Assembly (NCBI GenBank): GCA_017648065.1
Contig: JAGCJJ010000084.1
Coordinates: 1-48,949 of the forward strand
Direction of reading: 5' to 3'
Length of the DNA: 48,949 bases
DNA from: Kiritimatiellia bacterium
Lineage (GTDB): Bacteria > Verrucomicrobiota > Kiritimatiellia > RFP12 > UBA3636
The notes under the pieces were generated by a model. The model did not search any database. It had not been told where the DNA came from and saw only the letters and a list, made by a program, of their open reading frames with translations. Shown here piece after piece: positions 39,390-48,551 of the stretch. The position numbers and the translations under genes are program-made. Each line of letters begins with the position of its first letter. The stretch's first letter is position 1.

Positions 39390-40691
39390 TTAGATTCGTT
39401 CATAGATTAGCTCAGGAGCTGTCAAAGGAGAAATAGAAAGCTTAACCGCATCACGTGCAGAAGAAATCAATGCCTTACCCTCTGCTTCTGATGCAGCATG
39501 AATGGTCATTAGCCTATCACCTGGCTTTACCTCAGTTCCCAGTTTAATTAAATTGCTTATACCAACACCGTAGTTGATAGAATCGGTTACTTGGCGACGT
39601 CCACCACCAAGTAGGAGTACCATACGTCCAATAGCATCAGCATCAATTGTTTCTACATAACCAGAAGCATCAGCACATACATCAAGCTTCACAGGTGCTT
39701 GAGGCATTAGCGAATAATCATCAACAATGCGAGCATCACCACCTTGTGCAATTACCATCTCTCTAAATTTTTGAAGAGCGGCACCACTTTCCAATGCTAC
39801 TTCAAGCTTTGCTTTGGCTTCTTCAGGAGTTTCAGCCAGCTTTGCCAAAAGAACCATTTCCACAGCTAATGCCATTGTAAGCTCACGAATATCTGCTGGG
39901 CCTTTACCTTTGAGAACATCAATAGATTCCTCAATTTCAAGTGTGTTACCAATCTTCTCGCCAAGTGGAGAATCCATATTTGTCAGCAAGGCAACAATAT
40001 TTCTACCCATTCCGCGTCCAATTGCTTGCATTGTCTTTGCAAGTATACGTGCATCATCCATGCTCTTCATAAAAGCACCGCGGCCACACTTAACATCAAG
40101 AACAAGTCCCGCAGCACCCTCTGCAAGCTTCTTGGACATAATGCTTGCAGAAATAAGTGGAATTGAAGGGACTGTACCAGTAACATCGCGCAATGCATAA
40201 AGCTTTTTATCTGCTGGTGCAAGGCGTGCTGTTTGTCCGATTATTGAGCAACCCACCTTTGCAAGAACATCTTGGAATTGTTCTGTTGTTAATTGTGTAT
40301 TATAGCCAGGAATTGATTCAAGTTTATCAAGCGTACCACCTGTAATACCTAAACCACGCCCTGAAATCATTGGCACTACAACACCTACAGCAGCAACCAA
40401 AGGAGCAAGAGGTATTGATAATTTATCACCTACTCCGCCAGTAGAATGTTTATCTACAGAGAGGCTGCCATAATTAGAAAAATCAAGAACATCACCAGAA
40501 CGCATCATAGCATCTGTCAGGGCAGTTACTTCATCAAAGGACATGCCTTTAAAGTATACAGCCATAAGGAATGCGGACATCTGATAATCAGGAATTTCTC
40601 CTTTTGAATATAAATCGATAAGCTCGCGGATATCTGCTTCTGAGATATGCCCGCCATCACGCTTTTTTTCAATAATCCATTGTGGCACCAT
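39390..40691 (-). CDS. Pyrimidine-nucleoside phosphorylase (thymidine phosphorylase family)
   Basis: 433 residues. Splits uridine or thymidine with phosphate to give the base and (deoxy)ribose-1-phosphate. Family signature SGRGLGITGGTLDKLE (about 110-125), phosphate site KHSTGGVGDK, VLDVKCGRGAFMKS, and the C-terminal barrel-like domain (SPLTAPELIYERI end). The start at 40691 is fixed by a strong AAAGGAGG. Pdp is more likely than DeoA from length and general pattern, but not certain. Functionally it fits with upp (44221-44838) in pyrimidine salvage, though the genes are 3.5 kb apart. Confidence 0.95.
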   Translation of the reverse strand: MVPQWIIEKKRDGGHISEADIRELIDLYSKGEIPDYQMSAFLMAVYFKGMSFDEVTALTDAMMRSGDVLDFSNYGSLSVDKHSTGGVGDKLSIPLAPLVAAVGVVVPMISGRGLGITGGTLDKLESIPGYNTQLTTEQFQDVLAKVGCSIIGQTARLAPADKKLYALRDVTGTVPSIPLISASIMSKKLAEGAAGLVLDVKCGRGAFMKSMDDARILAKTMQAIGRGMGRNIVALLTNMDSPLGEKIGNTLEIEESIDVLKGKGPADIRELTMALAVEMVLLAKLAETPEEAKAKLEVALESGAALQKFREMVIAQGGDARIVDDYSLMPQAPVKLDVCADASGYVETIDADAIGRMVLLLGGGRRQVTDSINYGVGISNLIKLGTEVKPGDRLMTIHAASEAEGKALISSARDAVKLSISPLTAPELIYERI

Positions 40692-40717
40692 AATAAGCCT
40701 CCTTTGTTAATGGATAT

Positions 40718-40746
40718 ATTTTACAATTTTTAGAAAATTGGCGCAA
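40718..40746 (-). promoter_or_regulatory. Promoter of the nucleoside phosphorylase gene
   Basis: Minus strand: TTGCGC (40741-40746), 17-bp spacer, TAAAAT (40718-40723), leading to the strong ribosome site at about 40697-40703. The -35 is weaker than the others in the window. Confidence 0.5.
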
Positions 40747-40800
40747 GCAATGATTTTGTTGTATAAGAGATTTGAAGGAGATATGGCAAAGTCTAAAAGC

Positions 40801-40834
40801 AAAAAACCACCGGCTTGTAGGCCAGTGGTTTTTT
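40801..40834 (-). terminator. Intrinsic terminator after the acyl-CoA ligase gene
   Basis: Arms AAAAAACCACCGGC and GCCAGTGGTTTTTT with one mismatch and a six-base loop, 20 bp after the ligase stop. T runs on both strands. Confidence 0.88.
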
Positions 40835-40854
40835 GTTATTTAATGTGCTTAAGC

Positions 40855-42519
40855 TTACATTGAGTATAAGAAGCGCTTAATCTTTAGAGTTGTTGTCTTC
40901 TCAAAAGGCTCCATGCGGAAAGCAAGCTTACGAGGGCGCTTATATGCTGATAGCTGGCTAACCATCTTCTGTACCTCTTCACGGCACTTTGCAATAATCT
41001 CCTCATCTGAACGAGCCTCAAATCCATCACGATGTGCTGCGAAGTAATCTAAATCAGGAACGATAATAGCACCAACGCGCTCAGCAGAATCGCCCTCCTC
41101 AGAATAACCTAAAACAAGAGACTCAAGAATCCATGGGCTAGTGTTAATTGCCATTTCAACCTCTTCAGGATAAATATTCTTACCCTCGCGATTTACAATC
41201 ATACACTTTTTACGACCAGTAATTGTTATATAGCCATCATTGTCCATACGGCCCATATCACCAGTCATAAACCACTCGCCATCCATACATGCGGCAGTTG
41301 CTGCCTCATTTCGGAAGTAGCCCTTCATAACAACAGGTCCCTTAACCTGAATTTCGCCAACACCCTCTTCATTTTGATTATAAATACGGATCTGCAGGTT
41401 AGGCAATGCCTTACCGATAGTACCGATGCGAACATCTGTTTCAGGATTCAAAGCACAAATTGGAGCTGTTTCTGTTAGACCATAGCCCTCAAATGAAGAA
41501 ATTCCTAATCTTCTATAGCCTTTAAGCATATCTGGATCAGAAGCAGCACCACCGCAGATAATCAGACGTAGACGACCACCTAGACCCTTGCAAACCTTTT
41601 TACCAACGACCTTACCAAGACCACACTTTAGCATCATCATTGCCAACTTATTCTTCTTAATCTTTGCCATAACACCATTGAGCATCTTTTCTGCCAATAG
41701 AGGAACAGCAAGAAGAATTGTAGGAGAAACCTCACGCATATTTTCTGCAACAGTACGTAGATTTTCAACAATACTAATCTCACAACGGCAACGAAGAGGA
41801 ACTAGCAAGTTTGCAGAGAATGCGAATGCATGGTGCAAAGGAAGAACCAATAAGAAATTATCCCACTCATAAACCTTAAAGTACTTTAATGCACCTTCAT
41901 CAAGCTGAGCAGTGAAATTTCCGTGAGTAAGCATAGCACCCTTTGGACGACCAGTTGTTCCTGATGTATAGATTATAGAAGTTACATCTGACTCAACTGG
42001 AACACTACGGTCAAAGAAAGAATCAGGTTGCATTGCCTTCTCTTGGCATTCATCATTTAGAATTGTAAAATCATGAATACGAACGCGACCTTCCTTTGTA
42101 TCCTTACTTACTACTCCATCAAGTAGCACGATATGGCGAAGATCTGGAAGAGAATCCATTATCGCATTAAGTGTTGGCCAAATTCTACCACTTGCAAAAA
42201 CTGCATGAACCTGTGCATCACGAAGGATATATGAAACCTCACCCTCCTGTAGGCGTGCATCAATTGGTACTACACGGCAACCAATTGAAGATAGACCTAA
42301 ATATGTGATAATCCACTCAGGGCGATTTTCCATCATTAGGGCAACTGTTGTGCCATGCTTAGCACCTAGCTTATGGGCTGCTTCTGAAATTATACGAGAA
42401 CGCTTATAAACATCGTTAAATGTCCATGAATGCCATGTACCTGCAGACTTCCATCTAACAAAAGTGCGAGTTGAAGCTTGAGCTGCAGCATCAAGTAGTA
42501 ATGTACGAATAGTAGCCAT
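40855..42519 (-). CDS. AMP-binding acyl-CoA (long-chain fatty acid) ligase
   Basis: 554 residues from the ATG at 42519 (GGAGAA ten bases upstream; the frame is open to 42558). ANL superfamily: P-loop SIIYTSGTTGRPKGAMLTHG, VLPLHHAFA, A5 region FEGYGLTETAP, A7 WFMTGDMGRMDNDGYITITGRKK and A10 Lys near TTTLKIKRFL. It adenylates a carboxylic acid, probably a fatty acid, and transfers it to CoA or a carrier. Long-chain substrate is the commonest for this pattern (FadD-like), but it is not proven. Single-gene unit with its own promoter and terminator. Confidence 0.92.
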   Translation of the reverse strand: MATIRTLLLDAAAQASTRTFVRWKSAGTWHSWTFNDVYKRSRIISEAAHKLGAKHGTTVALMMENRPEWIITYLGLSSIGCRVVPIDARLQEGEVSYILRDAQVHAVFASGRIWPTLNAIMDSLPDLRHIVLLDGVVSKDTKEGRVRIHDFTILNDECQEKAMQPDSFFDRSVPVESDVTSIIYTSGTTGRPKGAMLTHGNFTAQLDEGALKYFKVYEWDNFLLVLPLHHAFAFSANLLVPLRCRCEISIVENLRTVAENMREVSPTILLAVPLLAEKMLNGVMAKIKKNKLAMMMLKCGLGKVVGKKVCKGLGGRLRLIICGGAASDPDMLKGYRRLGISSFEGYGLTETAPICALNPETDVRIGTIGKALPNLQIRIYNQNEEGVGEIQVKGPVVMKGYFRNEAATAACMDGEWFMTGDMGRMDNDGYITITGRKKCMIVNREGKNIYPEEVEMAINTSPWILESLVLGYSEEGDSAERVGAIIVPDLDYFAAHRDGFEARSDEEIIAKCREEVQKMVSQLSAYKRPRKLAFRMEPFEKTTTLKIKRFLYSM

Positions 42520-42586
42520 AATTAAAATTCTCCATAAATTTTTGTTGTTTAAAAGCAATTCTTCTAGTAGGTCAGAAGAAATTCAA

Positions 42587-42616
42587 ATTTTAGCACATTT
42601 TTTTTGAAAAAATCAA
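42587..42616 (-). promoter_or_regulatory. Promoter of the acyl-CoA ligase gene
   Basis: Minus strand: TTGATT (42611-42616), 18-bp spacer, TAAAAT (42587-42592) with GTGC before it, the same extended -10 context as the rarA and glycosidase promoters. Confidence 0.75.
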
Positions 42617-42681
42617 TAAACAAATTTGAATTTTAACTAAACATGTGTTTCAAAACACACAATAAAATATCTGACTTTGTT

Positions 42682-43869
42682 CTATCTTATCTTGAAGATA
42701 ATCAATAGAAATGTTGGTATTAGTATAAGCTGCAAAATCAAGAATCTGATTACAACTTGAACTTTACTCCACCCTTTTTCTTTTCGGCAATGATCATGCA
42801 CTGGGCAACGAAATGCAAAAGCTATCAAATGATGCCAAGGTAAAGCCTTAATTTCCTCCTTTGTAGTAGGAACCTTCTTAACTCCCTTGCCTATTTTCTT
42901 TAATGCTCCAAGATAGCTTATCTTTATAAGGCCACAAATACCATCAAACAAAACTACTGGCATAACAGCAATTAAAATAAATGGATTTCCTGTAACCATA
43001 ATTGTCAAACCCATAAGCATTCCAAGTCCACGGGAACCAGCATCTCCCATCAAAACAGCACTTGGTTCTGCATTATACCAGAGGTATGCAAGAAGAGCTC
43101 CAACAAAAGAAGATGTCATAATAGCCCACAAAGCACCATCAGGATTATGTGGCACGAGCAAATATGATGCAATCTTCTCATGGCCGACAATACCATATAG
43201 AATAATTGTTATCAATAGAAGAGAAATTACTGTCTGAGAACCAACCAGACCATCTATTCCATCTGAACAATTTGTTACATTCATTGATACTGCAATAATA
43301 AATGTAGCAATCATAGAATAAACAAACCATGGAACAGCTATAATTTCTTTTGAAAAAGGAATCCATAATTCTACACTCTTAAAGCCACACAAAACAAGGC
43401 TAGCAATAAAAGATACAATTATATCTAAAATCAGCTTCTTTTTTCTTCCCCATGGCTTTATTGCTTTATCATCAAGAAAACCACAAAGCATTGCCAAATA
43501 GACACATCCAACACTTAGCCATTCCTTACTAATAAGAAAACCAAACCCTTTGCAACTAATAATACCATCAGCATCAAAACAAGCTTGATGGGTAGAAGGG
43601 AAAATAGGTAGCACCAGAACTAGAACAGGCAAAACAGCCAAGAAAAATATTACACCGGCACCAGTAGGCTTACCTTCCGATTGTTTTCCATCAGGAGTGA
43701 GTGCCTTACCCCTATCACGAGGTAAACGGTTCCACAATCTTGGTAACAAAATAAAACTTAAAGATAATGCCAAGGCCGCACCAATACAAATTAAAACAAG
43801 GTGAGAGCCAAACATACGAAGTGGACCAAGTCCACTGATTTCGGAAAGATTCTTTAATAGATACAACAT
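42682..43869 (-). CDS. mraY: MraY / phospho-N-acetylmuramoyl-pentapeptide transferase
   Basis: 395 residues, polytopic with about ten TM segments. Transfers phospho-MurNAc-pentapeptide to undecaprenyl phosphate to make lipid I. Motifs: DRGKALTPDGKQSEGKPTGAG, the metal-site LCGFLDDKA, NVTNCSDGIDGLVG, VLMGDAGSRGLG, and the MraY-specific loop near the end (HHLIAFAFRCPVHDHCRKEKGW). The loop favours MraY over WecA-type enzymes. The ATG has no Shine-Dalgarno, and the first 20 residues resemble other MraY starts. It lies outside any dcw cluster, beside a tRNA gene, which is unusual. Confidence 0.88.
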   Translation of the reverse strand: MLYLLKNLSEISGLGPLRMFGSHLVLICIGAALALSLSFILLPRLWNRLPRDRGKALTPDGKQSEGKPTGAGVIFFLAVLPVLVLVLPIFPSTHQACFDADGIISCKGFGFLISKEWLSVGCVYLAMLCGFLDDKAIKPWGRKKKLILDIIVSFIASLVLCGFKSVELWIPFSKEIIAVPWFVYSMIATFIIAVSMNVTNCSDGIDGLVGSQTVISLLLITIILYGIVGHEKIASYLLVPHNPDGALWAIMTSSFVGALLAYLWYNAEPSAVLMGDAGSRGLGMLMGLTIMVTGNPFILIAVMPVVLFDGICGLIKISYLGALKKIGKGVKKVPTTKEEIKALPWHHLIAFAFRCPVHDHCRKEKGWSKVQVVIRFLILQLILIPTFLLIIFKIR

Positions 43870-43957
43870 GGCAAAACAAAAATTAAAATCGTAGAGAATA
43901 AAAAAATATATGCAAAATATTTTTTAGATTCAAATGCATATATTTAAGAGAAAAAAA

Positions 43958-44034
<77 letters not shown>

Positions 44035-44050
44035 GCAAATACGGGTATAT

Positions 44051-44079
44051 ATATTATGTTTTTTTGAAAAATATCTCAA
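44051..44079 (-). promoter_or_regulatory. Promoter of tRNA-Arg
   Basis: Minus strand: TTGAGA (44074-44079), 17-bp spacer, TAATAT (44051-44056). Transcription would start about 10 nt before the mature 5' end. mraY may be read from the same transcript. Confidence 0.55.
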
Positions 44080-44220
44080 GAAAAAAATCAACCTTTATAA
44101 AGAATTCATTGATTTTTTTGGTAAAGACAAGCAAAACATGTGAAAATACCGTCAAGCATGGCAATCACAACAACAAAAAACTACAAGTAAAAAAACTACT
44201 CGGTATACAACAAAAATGAG

Positions 44221-44838
44221 CTAGGAATTAAAAATTCTGTCGCCAGCATCACCTAATCCTGGAAGAATATACTTCTTCTCATTCAAGCATCTGTCAATCA
44301 CAGCTGTATAGATATTTACATCAGGATGCTGTGTCTGCATATACTCTATTCCCTCTGGACAAGAAATTAAGCATGCCAAAATAATACGCTTGTAGCCCTT
44401 TGCTTTGATATTTGCTACAGCTGCAGCTGAAGAACCACCTGTTGCAAGCATTGGGTCTATTACAATTGCAATAGAATCTGCCTCTGGCTCAGGAATATTG
44501 CTATAATACTCTATTGGTTGAGCGGTTTCATGGTCGCGACACATACCCAAAAAGCCTACTCGTGCTGTTGGCACCAGCTTTGTTGCTGCATCAAGCATAC
44601 CTACGCCTGCTCGCAAAATTGGAATAAAGATAATTGGTGCTCCCAGCTCTTCACACTCTGCCACCTCAAGAGGAGTTTCCACAGCAACCTTGCGTGTTGG
44701 CATTTCGCGTAATGCTTCAAAAACAACAAATTCAGCCAGTTCACTTGCCAATCTGCGAAATTCCTCTGATGGAGTTGCTTTGTCACGTAGCTTTGCCAGC
44801 TTATGAGAAACTAATGGATGCTTTACCTCTTTATACAT
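44221..44838 (-). CDS. upp: Uracil phosphoribosyltransferase
   Basis: 205 residues from the ATG at 44838, chosen because GGAGGAAAG lies eight bases upstream; the frame is open to 44853. Makes UMP from uracil and PRPP. HPLVSHKLAKLRDKATPSEEFRRL at the start, ILRAGVGMLDAA, the PRPP loop VIDPMLATGGSSAAA and the C-terminal GDAGDRIFNS match Upp closely. It lies 24 bp downstream of the flavin reductase-like gene as the last of four close genes. Combined with the nucleoside phosphorylase it completes a uridine-to-UMP salvage route. Confidence 0.97.
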   Translation of the reverse strand: MYKEVKHPLVSHKLAKLRDKATPSEEFRRLASELAEFVVFEALREMPTRKVAVETPLEVAECEELGAPIIFIPILRAGVGMLDAATKLVPTARVGFLGMCRDHETAQPIEYYSNIPEPEADSIAIVIDPMLATGGSSAAAVANIKAKGYKRIILACLISCPEGIEYMQTQHPDVNIYTAVIDRCLNEKKYILPGLGDAGDRIFNS

Positions 44839-44862
44839 AATTCTTTCCTCCAAAATTGCTTT

Positions 44863-45417
44863 TTATAGCTTGGTATTTGCAAATGCTTTGCCCACACACT
44901 CACCTATTGCATGGTAAGTGTGATTCATTGGATCGTATGTTATTGGATTAAGCTTTGCAATATCCAACTTTCCATCCTCATTAAAAACACGCTCTTCTGC
45001 TGCTACATTTACAATGCGTCCTATCAGACGACAGCTAGGTGCATCATAAGAAATTACTTCGCACTCCAAAACCATTGGTAATTCAGCAAATATTGGAGCA
45101 TCAACAAAGCTGCTCTTCTCTACTGTCCAGCCTGTCTTTTCTACCTTTGCGGAATCCTTGTTTCCGGAAACTATGCCCACAAAATCAGCTGCCTTCATAT
45201 TGGCGACATCTGCAATGCCTACAGTAAAGCCTTTGTGCACTTCAAGATTCTTTGCGGTCTTGTGTTCGTCACTAATACAAATTGTAATCTCTGTTTCTTC
45301 GCTAATGCCACCCCATGCAGCTGTCATTGCATTAGCTACACCATTCTCATCATAAGTTCCAACAACCAATACTGGCATTGGATATAAAATTGCCTTTGCA
45401 CCAAGATTCTTTTTCAT
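44863..45417 (-). CDS. Flavin reductase-like / flavoredoxin-type protein
   Basis: 184 residues from the ATG at 45417 (a G-rich AGGGGGGAGGG site upstream; a GTG at 45423 directly abuts it). A split-barrel FMN-binding fold of the flavin reductase/DIM6-NTAB family: LYPMPVLVVGTYDENGVANAMTAAWGG, TAKNLEVHKGFTVGIADV, and FVGIVSGNKDSAKVEKTGW are the FMN-site segments. It could act as flavoredoxin, FMN reductase or an electron-transfer partner. It lies 22 bp after the BaiN-like gene, another flavoprotein, and upstream of upp. Confidence 0.9.
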   Translation of the reverse strand: MKKNLGAKAILYPMPVLVVGTYDENGVANAMTAAWGGISEETEITICISDEHKTAKNLEVHKGFTVGIADVANMKAADFVGIVSGNKDSAKVEKTGWTVEKSSFVDAPIFAELPMVLECEVISYDAPSCRLIGRIVNVAAEERVFNEDGKLDIAKLNPITYDPMNHTYHAIGECVGKAFANTKL

Positions 45418-45439
45418 GAACACCCTCCCCCCTAAAAAA

Positions 45440-46648
45440 TTATTGTTCAGCAGCCAATTTACCTGAAGCTAATGCCCAAGTAATATTGTAGCCACCACAT
45501 GGAGCATCTACATCAACTAATTCTCCCGTGATGTATAATCCTTTGATTGTCTTTGATTCAAGAGTAAATGGATCAAGCTCCTTGATTGATACACCACCAT
45601 GAGTAACCATTGCACTCTCCCAATCACCTAGTCCAGTAATTGTAAGCTTAGTTCCACAGCATAGCTCTGCAAGGCGCTCTGTCATTCCACGATTAAAATG
45701 AGCAACAATTGTATCTGCCTCAAGCCCTGCTTGTTTACACAATGCTTTAGCCAATGCTTTTGGCAAATATTTTGATAGCAAATTATTTACTTGGCTTGTA
45801 CCATAAGGGCGACGCCAAGAGTCGAACAAATCAATCCAATCTTGGAGCAGCATATCAGCAATGTATGAAAGCTTTAGGATATATGGCTCCTTTGACTTTG
45901 CAAAGCGTGAAGCGATTTGTCCTGAATAAGCAAGTGCAGCAGGGCCACTGACACCTGTATGAGTAAATAAAATTGCACCAGAAAGAGGCTCTACACCTTT
46001 TGCAGAAAGCAATGCATTTGGACAAGAAATTCCTGATAGCTCTGCAAGCCATTTCTCTCTTATAAAAATAGGAGCCAATGCTGGCATCAATGGTGTAATT
46101 TTTATTCCGTGCTTAGAAAGCATTTCATATGCGGCACCAGTAGAACCAAATGCGCGACGACACTTTCCGCCAGTACAAAAGATAACTTTATCTGCGTTAA
46201 ACACCTTGCCACTGGCTGTCTTTACGCCCACAACATGATTATCTTCAACAAGAAGCTCAGTAACTTCACAATCATATACGAAAGAGGCATTCTTCTCTGC
46301 TGCTGAATATAATGCACCAACAATATCTGTAGCCTTACCAGACTCTGGGAAGATGCATCCATCCTCCTCTACTATGGTTTGTACGCCATTTTGTGAGAGC
46401 AGCTCACAAATATCCTCAGGAGTAAATTGAGAAAGAGCAGGCTCTACAAAGCGATCTCGCTTACCAAATGTAGCCATCAGCTCATCAATTGTGGCAGAGT
46501 GTGTCACATTGCAGCGTCCACCACCTGTTGCAAGCAGCTTACGAGCTGGCTGTGAAAGCTGCTCAAAAACTAGCGTTCTGCCAGCCTTAGAGAAAATTGC
46601 TGCAGCTAAGCCTGCAGCACCAGCTCCCACAATCAGTGTTGTTCCCAT
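45440..46648 (-). CDS. FAD-dependent oxidoreductase, HI0933/BaiN family
   Basis: 402 residues. FAD-binding GxGxxG motif GAGAAGLAAAI (residues 8-18) and the family signature ARKLLATGGGRCNVTHS, then CTGGKCRRAFGSTGAAYEM, and the C-terminal GxGGxNxxxALASG-like motif CGGYNITWALASG. Members of this group reduce C=C bonds in ring systems (BaiN in bile-acid metabolism) or have unknown reductase roles; nothing here sets the substrate. The ATG is 5 bp from the hydG-like stop, so the two are co-translated. Confidence 0.92.
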   Translation of the reverse strand: MGTTLIVGAGAAGLAAAIFSKAGRTLVFEQLSQPARKLLATGGGRCNVTHSATIDELMATFGKRDRFVEPALSQFTPEDICELLSQNGVQTIVEEDGCIFPESGKATDIVGALYSAAEKNASFVYDCEVTELLVEDNHVVGVKTASGKVFNADKVIFCTGGKCRRAFGSTGAAYEMLSKHGIKITPLMPALAPIFIREKWLAELSGISCPNALLSAKGVEPLSGAILFTHTGVSGPAALAYSGQIASRFAKSKEPYILKLSYIADMLLQDWIDLFDSWRRPYGTSQVNNLLSKYLPKALAKALCKQAGLEADTIVAHFNRGMTERLAELCCGTKLTITGLGDWESAMVTHGGVSIKELDPFTLESKTIKGLYITGELVDVDAPCGGYNITWALASGKLAAEQ

Positions 46649-46653
46649 AACGA

Positions 46654-48144
46654 TTAGAAATAGAGATCACGCTCACCAGCGCAAATGCGGTTGTAGCGTT
46701 CTAATACATTTGGATAGAACAGAGGATATGTTTCCTCAATAGCCTTAAGCTCCTGCTGAATTACAGGCTCGCAAATCTTAACACTCTCTGGAGAAGCAAA
46801 ATCATCCAACCACTCGCGATAAGTAAGCACAGCATTAATCTTGCAGAATGTGCCTTCCTTACCAGTCTTCAATGCATCCATGATGCAACCACCTGTACGG
46901 CCACAACGATAGCCAGCTGTACAGAATGAAGTGATGATGCCCTTACGAGCCAAATCTACAATCATCTGCTCCAAAGTGCGAGGATCGCCAAGCATAAACT
47001 GCTGCTCATCCATCTTCTGAGTTGTGTTGCGTTGTGAATAACCACCGATATCAATGCGAGTAGATGCATCCATCTGAGTGATACCCAAATCTAAGCAGCG
47101 ATCACGTAGCTCAGCTGTTTCACGTGCAGTAACAATAAGACCAGTATATGGTACAGACAAACGAAGCACTGTAACTGCGTGGATAAAATTATCATCTGTA
47201 AATGTGCTTGGAGAATTTGCTACATCTGAACCACTGGCAGCATGCATACGAGGTACTGAGAATGTATGAGGTCCAATACCAACAAAGCGCTCCAACTCGC
47301 GAGCATGTGTTATAAGACCCATCACCTCAAAGCGCCAATCTGGCTGCAAGCCGAATAGTACACCCAAGCCAACATCATCAATGCCTGCATCAAAAGCACG
47401 ATGCATACATGTCAAACGCCAGCCATAATCACCCTTAACAGTATCTGCTGGGTGCATCTGAGCATAAACCTTGTGATTGTATGTCTCCTGGAATACCTGG
47501 AAAGTACCGATACCAGCCTGTTGAACAATCTTCAAATCATCAATAGAAAGCGGTGCAGCATTAACATTGATACGGCGAACATTGCTATTACCATGACGTG
47601 TCTTTACATTAACTGAATAGATTGCATCAAGGCTTTCTGCAATAAATTCAGCACCTGTCATTGGGTGCTCACCATAAACAGCCATCACGCGCTTATGACC
47701 ATGTATACCTGTCATTGCCTCAGCTTCTGCCTTAATTTCATCCATTGTAAGGCAGCGGCGCTTCTGGTTTGGATTATCTGCACTAAAGCCACAGTAGCGG
47801 CAACGATTAATGCAATGGCTTGAGATATACATTGGAGCAAAGGTAACAATACGATTATCGTATACCTTATGCTTAATTGCATTAGCTGTCTCTTCCATTT
47901 CCTTGCGAAGCTCTGGATCTGTTACATAAAGCAATGCAGCAGTTTCCTCTGGCTCCAGTGTTTCAACAGCTAAAGACTTTGCTAAAATATCGCGAATGCG
48001 AGCTGGATCTGTATTCTTCTTACCAGCCTCTAGCTGGCGCATAATTAGCTCGTCATCAATAAAGTCGCGACCATTTGTGTAGTAGCGCGTAATTTCATCG
48101 CGCTTAATCATTTTATCTAATAAATTTTGCTTTGATGTATCCAT
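46654..48144 (-). CDS. hydG: HydG-like radical SAM enzyme
   Basis: 496 residues, aligning over the full length with HydG, which splits tyrosine to CO and cyanide for the [FeFe]-hydrogenase H-cluster. Radical SAM motif C111-x3-C115-x2-C118, GVLFGL, GPHTFSVPRM and SRIDIGGY-like TRIDIGGYS are present. HydG's C-terminal cluster motif is C-x2-C-x22-C; here C408 and C434 remain but the middle position is Gly411 (CTAGYRCGRTGGC), with extra Cys at 414 and 420. It may therefore be a HydG variant or a related tyrosine-lyase paralogue. No hydE, hydF or hydrogenase gene is in the window. Strong AAGGAG before the ATG. First of four close genes. Confidence 0.88.
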   Translation of the reverse strand: MDTSKQNLLDKMIKRDEITRYYTNGRDFIDDELIMRQLEAGKKNTDPARIRDILAKSLAVETLEPEETAALLYVTDPELRKEMEETANAIKHKVYDNRIVTFAPMYISSHCINRCRYCGFSADNPNQKRRCLTMDEIKAEAEAMTGIHGHKRVMAVYGEHPMTGAEFIAESLDAIYSVNVKTRHGNSNVRRINVNAAPLSIDDLKIVQQAGIGTFQVFQETYNHKVYAQMHPADTVKGDYGWRLTCMHRAFDAGIDDVGLGVLFGLQPDWRFEVMGLITHARELERFVGIGPHTFSVPRMHAASGSDVANSPSTFTDDNFIHAVTVLRLSVPYTGLIVTARETAELRDRCLDLGITQMDASTRIDIGGYSQRNTTQKMDEQQFMLGDPRTLEQMIVDLARKGIITSFCTAGYRCGRTGGCIMDALKTGKEGTFCKINAVLTYREWLDDFASPESVKICEPVIQQELKAIEETYPLFYPNVLERYNRICAGERDLYF

Positions 48145-48193
48145 AATTCACTCCTTGGGTTCAGAACATTCCTTACCTCAGAAAATTTGAGAC

Positions 48194-48223
48194 ATTATAC
48201 CATATATTGCGCGTAAGAAACAA
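48194..48223 (-). promoter_or_regulatory. Promoter of hydG-like operon
   Basis: Minus strand: TTGTTT (48218-48223), 18-bp spacer, perfect TATAAT (48194-48199) preceded by TGG. Its -35 borders the right-end repeat field, which mirrors the position of the rarA promoter beside the left repeats. Confidence 0.75.
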
Positions 48224-48537
48224 GCACGTAAGAATTAAATTTAGTGAAAAGGTAATAGTGAATAGTGAATAATTTAGGTAAATGATTAGGTAATAGTGAA
48301 TAGGTAATAGTGAATAGTGAATAACGAATAATTTAGGTAAAGATTAGACAAATAAAATAAATTTGTCCTCAAGGTCTCCTGTGTCCCCAATGTCCCATAA
48401 CGCTCAAATTTTATATTCGCGCTAACGCTTCCGTCCAGGACGATTAGACGGTTAGACGGTTGTACGACCCCTAGACAATTAGACGATTAGACTACCACCG
48501 CCAGACGATTAGACAGATAGACGTGAGACTCCATCCT

Positions 48538-48551
48538 CGCGTTGACACGCG
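48538..48551. repeat. TGAC-loop hairpin element, copy 1
   Basis: CGCGTTGACACGCG: five-base arms around a four-base TGAC loop, lying between TTAGACG-type and GAGAC-type units. Confidence 0.75.

Noticed and set aside
46654..48144. ThiH (tyrosine lyase for thiamine) as the identity of the radical SAM gene
   Set aside because: It is about 100 residues longer than ThiH, has the HydG-type C-terminal Cys region and follows HydG segments along its whole length.
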